DNA of 64,000 bases from positions 60,846,894 through 60,910,893 of the forward strand of contig NW_019211454.1 in NCBI RefSeq assembly GCF_002443255.2, written 5' to 3'. This document shows positions 1 through 11,600 of the stretch, piece by piece. Made by a program: the position numbers and the translations under genes. Source of the DNA: Varroa destructor (taxonomy: Eukaryota > Arthropoda > Arachnida > Mesostigmata > Varroidae). Position 1 is the first letter of the stretch. Every line of letters starts with the position of its first letter. Below the pieces are notes generated by a model. The model saw only the letters and a list, made by a program, of their open reading frames with translations. It did not search any database and was not told the origin of the DNA.

Positions 1-3000
1 CAAGTATAGATTGATCAACTTCAAAATAGTTGAGCGTCTATTTTTAACAGTAAGTTGTCGAAACTGGGGAACGGGTCATGGATCAGAATTGTTGGTGGGA
101 GCGGTAAACAAAGCTAACCGATCAGAAGTATTTACCTTGGAAGATATATTCATCGAAAAGGGCTTTGGTGATTTGTTCAGTTTACAGCCTGGACAGCAAT
201 TATTAGTCGTGTTTCCAGTTGTTGATCTTGGCTTAATAGGTAGGCTGGTCGTGTCTTGTCGTCTGACAGTACGAAAAAACTATTGTTATCGCTAAGCATT
301 GCCGCCGTTAGAAGTAATGAGACTCTGCGATAAGATTATCAGTACTCAGTTTATTTCTGACAAGCTTAACTAGCGGAGAGTTGTTGAGTTGGTCGTCCGG
401 AAGCTGCAGGCCCCAAGAGAAACCTGCACTTGACAAAAAGTGACCCAAGCCGATTTCGGTCGATGTCCTTACTAGCCTATTTGTACATGTACAATTTGTC
501 TTATAGTTTGAAATACAAGTAGCTATATAGCAAAGTAAATGCACGTGTCGAGTCATACATTCGGAAACAGCGTCATACACCGATCGTCATCTTTTCGTTC
601 AACACGCTCTCTGTTTAGCAGACGTAGCCTCACATGAAAAAACGTTACACACTGCGCCTTGTTGAAGCCCGTTCCCATACTGATCTTCCAGTTTACGCAG
701 ATTTGACATTACGGACTACAGCAGCAGCATCCATCATGTGTACATGTTCAATCGCTTAAATCAAGGCTGGTCCCACAGTTTTGCGCCCTCTAAAGAACGC
801 GCGTCTCTCACATGCTGCACCGGAGATCTTGTCCGTCTATCCACGTGTATCATAAATTATTGATCAGGCAATACGAGACCTAACGCCGTAGCTTTCCAGT
901 CGAGGCTTAACAGGGGCTGTTTTTCTGTAGAGGCGGTAAAAATACCGACACTGTCCAGTCGCAGCAGTAGTTATCTCTTAGTAGCAAAAGCTGCAACGTT
1001 GGCAATCAGTGCGACACGTATTCAGCCCATTTAAGATGTTTGTTGTTATTGTTTGTCTTAAGACTGCGCGTTATTCGTCAGGATTTAGTTGAACAAAGCA
1101 AGATTAGCGGCCGTTTGTCGACGTAAGTCGCCCGACATTCAATGAAGCGGTCTAGCGGATTGCGGTTTAGATTTCAGACGTTCTGGTAGCATAAGCACTG
1201 TTGCTAGCTACGATGTTCTAAAAAGATGATAAGGGAGCCCGCTAGTTTAGCGTGACGGATTATTAACGCGGGTAAGCTTCAGTGAATGATTTTTTTTGGA
1301 CAATTATATGATTATTGTAATTTACTATCGTTTCTCGGCAGCGAATACGACCAGACAATGCTGCTTGATGGGTGGACAGCAACCGAAAATGGAAGATAGA
1401 TAGCGGCTATGTATAGCAGATGAACATATAGCGGAACAAATTAGAGCCAATAGAGAAAGGTACGGCTTGTTTTCACTTGTGGACCACCTTAACGTTAATT
1501 GTTTATAAGTGAGTGCTAATGCTATAGAAAGACGGTGGAAATTTATTCTCTGCTAGTAGATGTTCCGTCTGTGCTTCAGGAAGTAATATTTGAAAAATAA
1601 AAACATTACTTAATGTATTTTGTTGATTCAACTTTCTAGTATAGCATGAAAGATTACGTTACGAAAGGCTTATGATTTATTGGTAGCGCATCAGGCCCTA
1701 TTCGAGTTTTTCTAAGACATATTGCGACAAAGAAGTATAACAAATTCATTAATCCAACCCTCATTCCAATTTGCAAACCTGTTATCTCTCTATAGTCCAG
1801 CATACGTAAGTGTATATTTGAGATTTGTTAATGAAGCGTCTATCGGAGTTTTCTAAATGAAGTTCGAATCACCGTTGAAGTAGCGCAATGCTGGTTTCAA
1901 ATGAAAAGTTCAAGAGTATAATCAAGTTACCCTAATCGAATCGTTCATCAAGCCAAGTGCTCTTCATGTTCACTTGTCACCAAAGGTCGTATGTGAGCGT
2001 TGTAAGCTTCCCGAGCGTGCTGCTCGTTTACACACTTTTTTATTATTTTAAGTTATTATTAATAAATAATTATCTCGTATAATACATGCTGATTGCCTAA
2101 AATTGGATACTGTTAAAATATAGAGTTGCTTATTCTAATTAACAGAGCAGGCACAGATTTGTAGACCCTGTTCTCTGCCATTTTTTCTCAGATAATTCGC
2201 GTATCATAAGCACTGCATAACATCGTCCCCTTGCCTCTATCCCACAGCGCGTGGCCGGTCCGTTCTTATTTGTAACTTCCAAACCAGGTTCTGCCTGAAC
2301 GGAATGGACTTCATTGCAGCAGTGATATACCCGGATGACTCGAATTTGATCGTCTATACGTTCGACTACGTAACGGTATTGGTTAAGCGTCGAAACGACT
2401 TCAGAAAATGTCTGAGTGAGCATCAATCATGAATATTTAGCATTTGGTACACAAAAGCCGGCGTGCCCACTTTATAAATAAAAAGACAATAAACATTATC
2501 GCAATCTTATACGATAAACAAGAAGGACCTTCCAACCAAAAAAAGTTCGAATATGACATGGAGCCCTGGTGAAATTTTTATAGATAGCAACAGAAACGTA
2601 AATAGCGTTCGCTCTATTTTACACCAGATTTTGTTCAGTCTGAGTAGGCTGTTATGTTTACAATGTTCTACGGCTTTAAATGTCGCTTAAGTTTCCTTCA
2701 TATATCTAATTATAGAGAGACTTCTTGGACAATTGTGTCAAGACAATTCTCGCTTTCCTTAGCATATTGAATCTTGAAAGCGCAGCTTCCCGAAGTTAAG
2801 TAGCGCTATAAGTACTTATCCACGAACGAAGCATAATTTTCTGTATCGTACTAAAGTTACGTAGTAATACGAAGTACGATGCTTAAGGTGGGACAGAATT
2901 TGGTGGATTGTCTATCGTAACAGGCATGTCGTCGCCCGTTATCTTTGCCACTAGAACAAAACACTAAATTTGTTATCGTAAAAACAATATGGCACTTTCA

Positions 3001-3711
3001 GAATTTGAGCAAATATGAACTCTTATCCAATTTCTTTATGCTCAACGAAATCTTATTAGGACTCAAAATTCAATTTTTTTTTTTCCTAAAATTAAAACTA
3101 TACGCTTTTTCCAGTTTTTGTGGGGCTACTAAAAAATTAAAAAAAAAAAAAAATTAACACAAACCGGAAGATTTTCAGTAAAATTTATATACAAAAAAGT
3201 CAAAAATGACTGAAAAGGTCATTTTAGACTAAGAAATTGACGGCCGCTTCAGATATGAAATTTTCCGTTGTCGATTGAGTCGACCAAACAGGCTCTAACG
3301 GTTAGTTCTATCAATATCTTTGCGCCTTTTTCTTTCCATTTTTTGGCACTTTTAACCTGCGATCAGCCCAAAATTCAATTCCGCTAGCGTATTTAGGCAA
3401 AATTTCGGACAAGTTTAAAGAAATCTATTAATATCGCTTGACTATCGGTGAAGAGGGAATGAGTGGTTTAGGTTCCGAATTGAAATTGCAGGGCTATAAT
3501 TGCGACTATTAGGAACGACATTTTTAGCACGTATACTGAAATTACGTTAAGACGTATGTCCTTGTTTAGGTGCGGTCTTCAAAACAACGCATAGCAAAAG
3601 CCCCAATTAAGGGGCTGCACCCTGTATAAACATTCATAATATAATCAGCGAACAAGCGATCGAGTTTTATCTGAATCACCACGTTGGGTCCACTCTTGTT
3701 GATGCCCCTTC

Positions 3712-3724
3712 ATATATGTGTGTG

Positions 3725-3755
<31 letters not shown>
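3712..3755. repeat. Compound (TG)n/(TA)n microsatellite
   Basis: Short AT stretch, then TG units with one GG interruption near 3724, then TA units. Confidence 0.95.
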
Positions 3756-4837
3756 GTTTCTATCTAAGCATCAAATAATAACACTGCCAGTGTAATTAGT
3801 TGATATGTTCAACATTTATTTGATATTATTTATTCAACTCTCATTCATTTTAGCATCGTCCATTGTATATAACCTTGGGTTTCTTCGTCATTTATATCAG
3901 TATCCGCATCGCTTGTCATCTCATCAGCATAAATAACAGCAGGTATCTATGTACATGATATTGGACCCATGGACAAGTACTCAATATATGGTCGGTTTCT
4001 TTTTGGTTAGATGGTGAAATACATATGGTATGTTTTTCTTTTTGTATTTCTTCATCTAGCGACATATTCGTTTATACCTCGTCGTATATCCACATTCAGT
4101 TAGTGGTTGTATATTTCACTTAACAGGCTCATAGCACCCTTCGCCATATATCTTATTTAGGCGGTTACCCTGTCTCTGTTTTCTTGCAGCTAATCTCCCA
4201 ATAATCAAGGTCAAACACAGTCGGTTACTGTTGGGTACCCATAACAAGGTCGCTATAATTTACTTGTTTGTCGTTCAAACAGTTGAGTCAAGCGAATCTT
4301 TGAAAAGCGCGAAACAGTATTAAGGTAATGGTGTGTATCTATGGGTATGTCTTTTGGGGTATCTTTAAAGCGCCAAATCCGCCAGTTGGAGGATGGTAAA
4401 AGTGGCGAAGGGGCTTAGAGTGACCTGCGACTTCAATATACCCTATGGCTACTTCAGAAAACGTTCAACGCTATCCTCAAATTATGCGATCACAAAAAGA
4501 GGACGTCATGTATTCGTTCATTCATGCACGATCAAACGATTTTCTTTTTTTTTTCCGCCTTTTTCTCTAGTGCATTCTCTCCCATTTGCTCACAGTCACG
4601 ATCTCAATTATTTCAAACAATTTTAGAGGAAAATCTGAATTGTCAAAAAAACTATTTTGCAAATCATAACGACAATCAAGTTCGTATACGCGTTTCTAGA
4701 ACTTCATTTGTTTTTGCAAACGCTTATCAAAGACTGATCAGGGAACGACACCTTCGTATTAGACACAGCTCCGAAAAGCGCCACTGCGGTACCCGCAGGG
4801 TTAATTCCTTGCTGTCCTATTCGAACAAGAAGCATAC

Positions 4838-4855
4838 AAAAAAAAAAAAAAAAAA
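4838..4855. repeat. Poly-A tract, 18 bp
   Basis: Uninterrupted A run. No retroposon body or target-site duplication was noticed beside it. Confidence 0.95.
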
Positions 4856-5569
4856 GGTTGACAATATCATTTGTTAGGGCGCAAAAACAATCTAATGTTT
4901 AACATAGTAACATAACAAAGCAGTCTTGTGACATTATGATAAGTGATTATTATAAATCCGACAGGGGCCTAATAGGGGCTTTGAGCATTAAACAAAGTCT
5001 TCTGGATGAATGAATGAATGAACGTGTGTGTCTATTTCGGGGAGCTAGGTCAGGCTATCTTGTAATCGACGATAAAGAACACTTAGCCAACCTTCCAATC
5101 GATAGGTGAACGTCGTTCTACACAATAAATGATAGCTCTGCTTTGAAATGATGAATTGCGTACAGTCGATTGTATATCTAAATATGAACACTCAGCCCGA
5201 CCTCCTAGATTCAACCTTATATTCGTTATCGCTATATGACCAATGTGATTAAACAGTAGGTGACAAGTTTCATCTGGACATAACGAATCTACGGTAAAAG
5301 TTCAATCGCTGTTGGAAAGACGGTGAAGAATCTACAGCGTATAAAACGGCATCGCTCATGCTACCGAAGCTTTTAATCGACAGTCCTTCGGGCCAGGCGA
5401 ACGTAAACACGATCCGTCTGCTCGATCGGCGACCTCACCAAAGTTACCAGCATCTATCGCCTACGCTGATACGTCAGTGCACACCAGAGTTCAACTGATT
5501 TCCAGTGTCATCTATGAAAAGTCGGCACGAGGGCGGATCACGACAAGTACGATTGTCTTTGAGCTCTCT

Positions 5570-5588
5570 TTTGTTGTTGTTGTTGTTG
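5570..5588. repeat. (TTG)n microsatellite
   Basis: About six TTG units followed by a G run. Confidence 0.95.
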
Positions 5589-7582
5589 GGGGTGTCTGAC
5601 AAAAGTCTAGTATGATACGGGGCAGTGATGTATTGATCTTCAATTTCATTTATAACCGCAGATCGGATATCTAAAAGCCATAGCCGTGTGAGTAATGGGA
5701 CGGTGCGTAACCCTCAGGAACAACGGAACCGGACCGGCTCATTTTTTCGCTGGGAACTGAAATTCGGAGAGAAAATTTAAGTCATTTAACGAAACCACTG
5801 TGGCGGTCCGTACGATAGAAAAAGGTTAGATCAGATAAAGCAATCATGATCCTCATAATAATCGTATGAGTGCTAGTACACGTAACGTTTGAATAAACGA
5901 TTTCTGAACGCTAGGTGACAAACTACTAGATGCTTGCGTGTTTTGTTGATAACGCATAGGCAAGACTGTGTTTTAGCAATAAATGAAAAGAACTAAGATT
6001 TTATAACATATCCAATGAACTGTTATATTACGTATCATCCTTTATAGCCAATGTCACTAGTAGTAGACTAAACGTGTGTACGACCTCTAGAAGATCTCAC
6101 CAAGATGTCCTTAACGAATATACTTAATGATACTGTTCTTATGATATATCTGTATGATACATAGAGCTCGTGATGAAAGCCGGTGATTGTGTTCTCTAGT
6201 GCTGAAGAACGAACCGCAGATCTCACCGCGTTAGGTTCTCTGAAAACTTTAATAGTCTATTTGTAGTAGGTACGCTGATGATCCGGAGTCGGTGCGTTGG
6301 AAGCGATGGATTTATGCTGTGCTTAATGACCGACACCGTCTTTTTAGATAAATACGTATGTATTAGTGGGTTAGAGAAAGGGTGTTATAAGCTGGCGGAA
6401 CGTGCATTGCTTGCAAATACCACACATCAGCCGGTTGCCGAAGAGAGCTACTGAAGGAAGCAAAGCACGTGAGCCCCTTCAGATATTCACTGAGTTATGC
6501 CACAAGATAAAGCCCTTTTATCCGGCGCTGGTAAAACGTGAAGGTTATTTACTTATACAGCTTGAGTGAACATGGACTTTTTAAGTGGTCGTCATGGTCT
6601 AGTGACCGATAATAAACGCACTGGTTTTGTTTTCGTCAGACCGTGGTACGCTTTTGGCCAGCTAACATTTGATCATAAATTGTCAGGTCACTGAAGCTAT
6701 TAATTAGTCTGCAACTACGAGAAATGAAGATCGAATAAACAGTGACGTAGACGATTCAGCATTTCATTTACACAAGTAGGTATGTCTGCGTGACGTGCAG
6801 AAGCAGCGTTCCGGTTAAGCACGAATGCTGCGTGAGGAAGACGCATCGCTCTTACTGTTATTATCTCATTTATCGTCCAGACCATCTTCCTTGTAATGTT
6901 GTCGTGCACCGATTATTAGCAGTCGATCTAGACGATAATAACAACTAGTAACATCACAATTGTGCAAAGCCTACGGTGTATTCGAATCTGTCCTCGTACC
7001 TGACACAACAAACAACAAGAAGACCTTTGTTCACCATCGATTATAATGTGCTCATATACTAGGAAACATTCTATTTTGACGGAAATCGTTTATTGAAGAA
7101 ATTTTAACGACAGTAGCACTGCGCCCATAAACGGCAGACTTCAACAGTTGCTCCTATTCGAAATTCGCGCTAGGTAACGATATATGTGAAGTCAGTGTTA
7201 TAGGCGCACGTTTATACAAGCGGGTAATATAGGCGTAACTCCAATCGTGATAAGCATTAAATTATAGTGGGTGAAGACGCGTGATAATTTGAGCAGTGAT
7301 GTTCTTAAAAGCTTTATATTATCGAAGTTGAACGTATCTACGATGGCAGTAACTAGATACGCTGACAGCGGTGCCACGCTTTTAATTACATACTTGAGTA
7401 AATAACCGCGAGCTTTGAATTTTTCGATGGGTCGAATAGCCCGAAAGACAGGGTATGGTACCAGCCAATGTAAAACGTCACCACATGATACTCGCTCATA
7501 ATTCCTGGTTGTTTTTCAAGTAGATGTTAGGTATATAATTTACTTGACAGTGACGGATACGGAGTGATAGAGTCGTACATGT

Positions 7583-7588
7583 TTTATT
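7583..7588 (-). terminator. Candidate polyadenylation signal AATAAA
   Basis: First canonical hexamer on the minus strand after the LHFPL stop codon (TTTATT on the plus strand). No convincing GU-rich downstream element was seen, so it may not be the used site. Confidence 0.25.
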
Positions 7589-8271
7589 TCTAAGGCGATG
7601 AGTAAAAGGTTGCATTATATGTTTCTAAGGGCCTAGTCGGGTTTTGTGCGTGATTAGCAAGCGCTGTATCGTATATCTAGTACGGCTTTACCGAGATAAA
7701 ATGAAAACATCCTGTGCTCTCAGTCATAACTACTGGTTGCGTCCTGGATTGGGTCTTTACATTGAACCGGACCTCCATAACCATATAGGCACAATGCCCA
7801 TTCCGAGAACATGGGAGGGGGGGATGAGTTGCGTTCCCAACAACCCACTTTTTAGACCTACATGTATATAAATCTAAATTACTCTTTTAGATGATGCGAT
7901 ACAATGTCTCCGATTGATCTAACTGTTTCAAACGTTAAAACACTAGGTGTCTGCACAATTATTGGTAGTGTGAATGCTAACAAGCTCTTGATACGAGGTT
8001 AGGTCATCCCGTACTATCTAGTGCATGTTTACTTTTCCTGAATGGTTTCCAATCATCGTATTGAAATATATGACTTTCAGTTTCGTTCACCAAACAGCAT
8101 TATCATCATTAGAAAAATGGGTGCTCCATATTAGCATGCAGCGCTCACCGGCTGACGTGCAAGAAATACGTATAGAGTTCTCACAGAGAAAAAGCTCTTC
8201 CATCACAAATGCGCCAGCGACCATTGCCCCCTGTCTACGACTTGTTTGACTTACCAGAGCTGCTTGGTTTC

Positions 8272-8309
8272 ACTATATTATTGCTACTGGTACTATATTA
8301 TTGCTACTG
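8272..8309. repeat. 20-bp tandem repeat, 1.9 copies, in probable 3' UTR
   Basis: Unit ACTATATTATTGCTACTGGT is repeated with period 20 and no mismatch until 8310. On the gene strand each unit carries one AATATA hexamer. Confidence 0.95.
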
Positions 8310-8446
8310 TGTTGTGAACCTTATTGTTCGGACTGACAAGCATGTGTTTTGTAAGGGGAACATCTACAAGTATTTACATGCGATTGAATCAATAATAGCT
8401 CGTAAACACAGAAAAACTAATTGTGGCATAATGTGGGTCTGATTTG

Positions 8447-8672
8447 TTAAGATGGGGTGTTGCTTTTGCTATTTGTTCCTGTGGCTTTGGCCGCTGTTGT
8501 AATTCTTGTTGCTGTTGAAGTGGATGTGTTATACATTCTCTCAAATAGGTTACCCTTCGAGTTGAGGTAGTTTTTAGGCAGCATCCTAACATAGTAGCTG
8601 CCCAGGACAAAAGCAAGGATGGAGAGCACGACAGAATCCGCCACTCCAATGCCCGCCAACACGAACGCCCAC
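8447..8672 (-). CDS. Lhfpl: LHFPL exon 4: TM4, cytoplasmic tail and stop
   Basis: The terminal coding exon has acceptor TTTTACGCAG at its upstream edge. It completes R183, continues as WAFVLAGIG, then TM4 ending LAFVLG, a short conserved stretch (SYYVRMLPKNY) and a low-complexity tail rich in Thr, Ser, Ala and Asn. The stop is TAA at 8449-8447. The tail is longer than I recall for vertebrate LHFPL5 and ends NTPS, which is not a standard PDZ ligand. A phosphorylatable or disordered tail is likely, by composition only. Confidence 0.93.
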
Positions 8673-11600
8673 CTGCGTAAAAGTCAATGAAGGTAAGGTT
8701 TTATGGAACGATGTGTACTGGCGGTACCGTAACCTAATCGCGTGACGATTGTTTCGAGGCTATGAAAGGAACAGCACGGTGAGGCCAAACAAGGTCGTTT
8801 TTATCCACATTGGCTTTGAATTTCAGCCTACTATGCATCGGAATTCTGCAATTTACCTGACGGCACAGTTGCCCTGAGAATACTCTCCAGCGAGAGGTCC
8901 ACATACATCTTGCACAATCGAAATATTCCAACCGATCGGGTAGATCAAACATCCGCCGAGGAGAGTCATTCCTGAGAATTGTTATAAGCAAGCCTACCTT
9001 AGCATAGTAGTTAGTTTATATACCAAACAAAAGAGCTTAGTTCTCCGTTCTATATTTTAGCTTATAAGCTCTAATGTGTAATAGGAATCGTACCCAACAT
9101 TGTTTACTTTTCAATTAGCTAATTACATGTCTGGGTATTCGCTAACACGTAAAATAACATAACGAGTCACGCGTTCGTATACGAAATTATTTCTATAATT
9201 TGCTTATTTGAATAACAGCCAGACGGGTCAAGGTGTTACTAGATTCCTAATGTTTCCTGCTAGTTTTAGCGGACTCGATAGGACATATCAACAGCAAATT
9301 AGTAAGCCATTTTTCCAAGTACCGACCTGACAAAGCCTGGAGCCATCCACAGATGTGGAAGGTGGTTGACGTATTAACGAAGCAAAACATAGGCATAGTG
9401 ACAATGGAGACAATACTCAAGGCCACCGACAAACCAACCAGGACCGTGGCCATACGGAACGCCATCGATGGAATCTGTGTGAAGTCCGACAACGTCCCCG
9501 CGCAAGTTATACCCTGGCCATCCTGAATCAACTGACAGTACTTCCATAGGCCGAAATATCCCGTACCTGAAATATAGCAACAAAAAGTCAGACAACTTCT
9601 CGACTCAGTCTACTATACGCCCGAACCGTGCCCATAAGCCTATACGTCGAAATAGGTGAGAGCCGACTTTGCTATCGCTCTAACTTTAGAATCAAAGCGA
9701 TATCTGAAACGCGTTTTACCATCGAAATGTCCACTTACAGATATTTATCACAGGTTGTCGCTGTTGAAAAACTTATTTCCTTTTCTTTCACTGAAATTGT
9801 TAATAGCGGCAACTGAGGGAAAACGAACTGTTGCCTACAATTTGCGACAATTTCATACGCATATCTTTCTAATGCTCCGGTCCATTGGGGGTTTCGTTGT
9901 CGCTAGCCAGGATGACAGCGGCAAGCACAGGCTTTAGCACAGTTCAAGGCTGCCATTGCGTGTCAATGTCGGCGTACGTACATGGCCCTGGCTGGCGACA
10001 TCGAACCGCGTAAGGCCAATCCATTAAGCTTAAATAACAAATGTGACGCGTTGTCATTTAAGTGCTTTGTCTAAGACAAATGATTTAAGAAATATTCCCA
10101 CCAGCGCCACAATTGCCATACTGTTGCGTGTGTTTATAGATATGGTCTATATGTTTGTGTACGTCTCTGAATCGACCCATGCGCGAGCAAGTTCAGCGTA
10201 TCTAAGTCATACTCAGTGCCAGTCTCTCTCCTGACCGGTCTTTTTGCTATTTTATAATTTTGCTGGTTGTGTTTGATATTTAGTACGGCTGTAGAAATCT
10301 AGACACTTTACGCTGTATAGGTCTGCAGATTATACGTTTAGTACTACCGCTAAATACATATACGCTCTTACAAATAAGGACACGTGAAATTGGTCGGACG
10401 TTGGAAAGCTAGGATGAGCCGTAGATCATAGAAAAAGTTGACATAGTGAAAATGTGAAGAAAAGCTGAAGAGAAGCAGAAACATTAAACCCAAAGTGACG
10501 AGACGTGCTTTGATTAACGGAATTGATAACCTCATATTCTGTTTGAGTTCAGCCTGGCTTTACTTCGTCTCTCCTTGAAAGAAACGAAGGTTTTGAACGA
10601 AGGATCTGTATCTTCGATGTTCATATTAGAATTTGAGGATCGTATGAGGGAAAAAAAAGAGTTCCATGGAAACAATTGATAGTTTCACTACGCTAAGCAA
10701 TTGCGTAGACGGCCAGCGCCGTTTATGCAGTGAAGAACATGCGCGCATCGCCATGCATGCTTCGTTTAATAGAATTAAATAACTGTTTGTTCTACAGCAG
10801 ATCCTAGGTTGTAGTAAGAAAAACCCGTTTATGTGACATTTCAGGCATCCGCTCAGGGAATAGACAACGGTCCTCTTCATAGGCTATTGTATTAAAATAG
10901 ATTAGGTATGAAACGTAGCTATCTTTCTTTGTCAGACATCGAAGTCATTTGTTTCTATGGCAGATGAAAAGCAACAATGTAAAGGGTGCCATTATAGTCA
11001 CCTATTGCGGTAAGCGAGAGTTACCGCGACCGCTGCAATAACCAAATACGAAGCTGATTGTGCACTCTCGTCACAAACATTCTTTACGAAATCATTCTAT
11101 AATACAATGACATAACAAAATACGTTTTTTATTACCATTTAAATCTTCCAAACTAGCAGGTTTGTGATTTTTTTTCACCGACCACGGGAGGAAAGATATT
11201 CTCCCATCTAAAGCTTTTACTTATTATCTCTAATTAGATAGCATTGGTTAACTATAATTGATATGACTCTACTCAATTATTATTATAATCTATATCTAAG
11301 ATTATAATTTAGTTACAATTAAATAATTAAAAACTCGATTTTACATCACAAGGATTAACGTACGTCAGCCGTGTCTGCGAGCAATAGATGACAACAGAAG
11401 AAACCTTCAAGCCCTCTAATAAAAGAACAACTTCGACTATGACTAGAATAAAGCTTACAGAGAGACCTATGCAGGGATTACAATGCAGCTATACAAACCT
11501 CCCCTCGACGACATCACTATATAATCCGAAGTTTAACGTACGAGCTATCGTTACAATCTATTTGTCTGTGTCAGTATAGAAGATGCTGCCCGTTACGGGA

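Larger units (their letters stand above)
1..7582. other. Downstream flank, no supported gene
   Basis: AT-rich DNA with simple repeats at 3074-3084 (poly-T), 3139-3153 and 4838-4855 (poly-A), 3712-3755 (TG/TA), 5005-5021 (tetranucleotide GAAT) and 5570-5588 (TTG). The palindrome TTGTACATGTACAA lies at 481-494. Open frames reach at most about 117 codons and none is recognised. A minus-strand frame at roughly 283-77 is open and has splice-like signals but no start or family match. Confidence 0.6.
7583..8446 (-). other. Probable LHFPL 3' untranslated region
   Basis: Region downstream of the TAA on the minus strand. The first canonical AATAAA on that strand is at 7588-7583, giving a 3' UTR of roughly 0.86 kb. 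Two AATATA variants sit earlier, at 8299-8294 and 8279-8274, inside a 20-bp tandem repeat, and could serve as a proximal site. The extent is inference. Confidence 0.3.
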
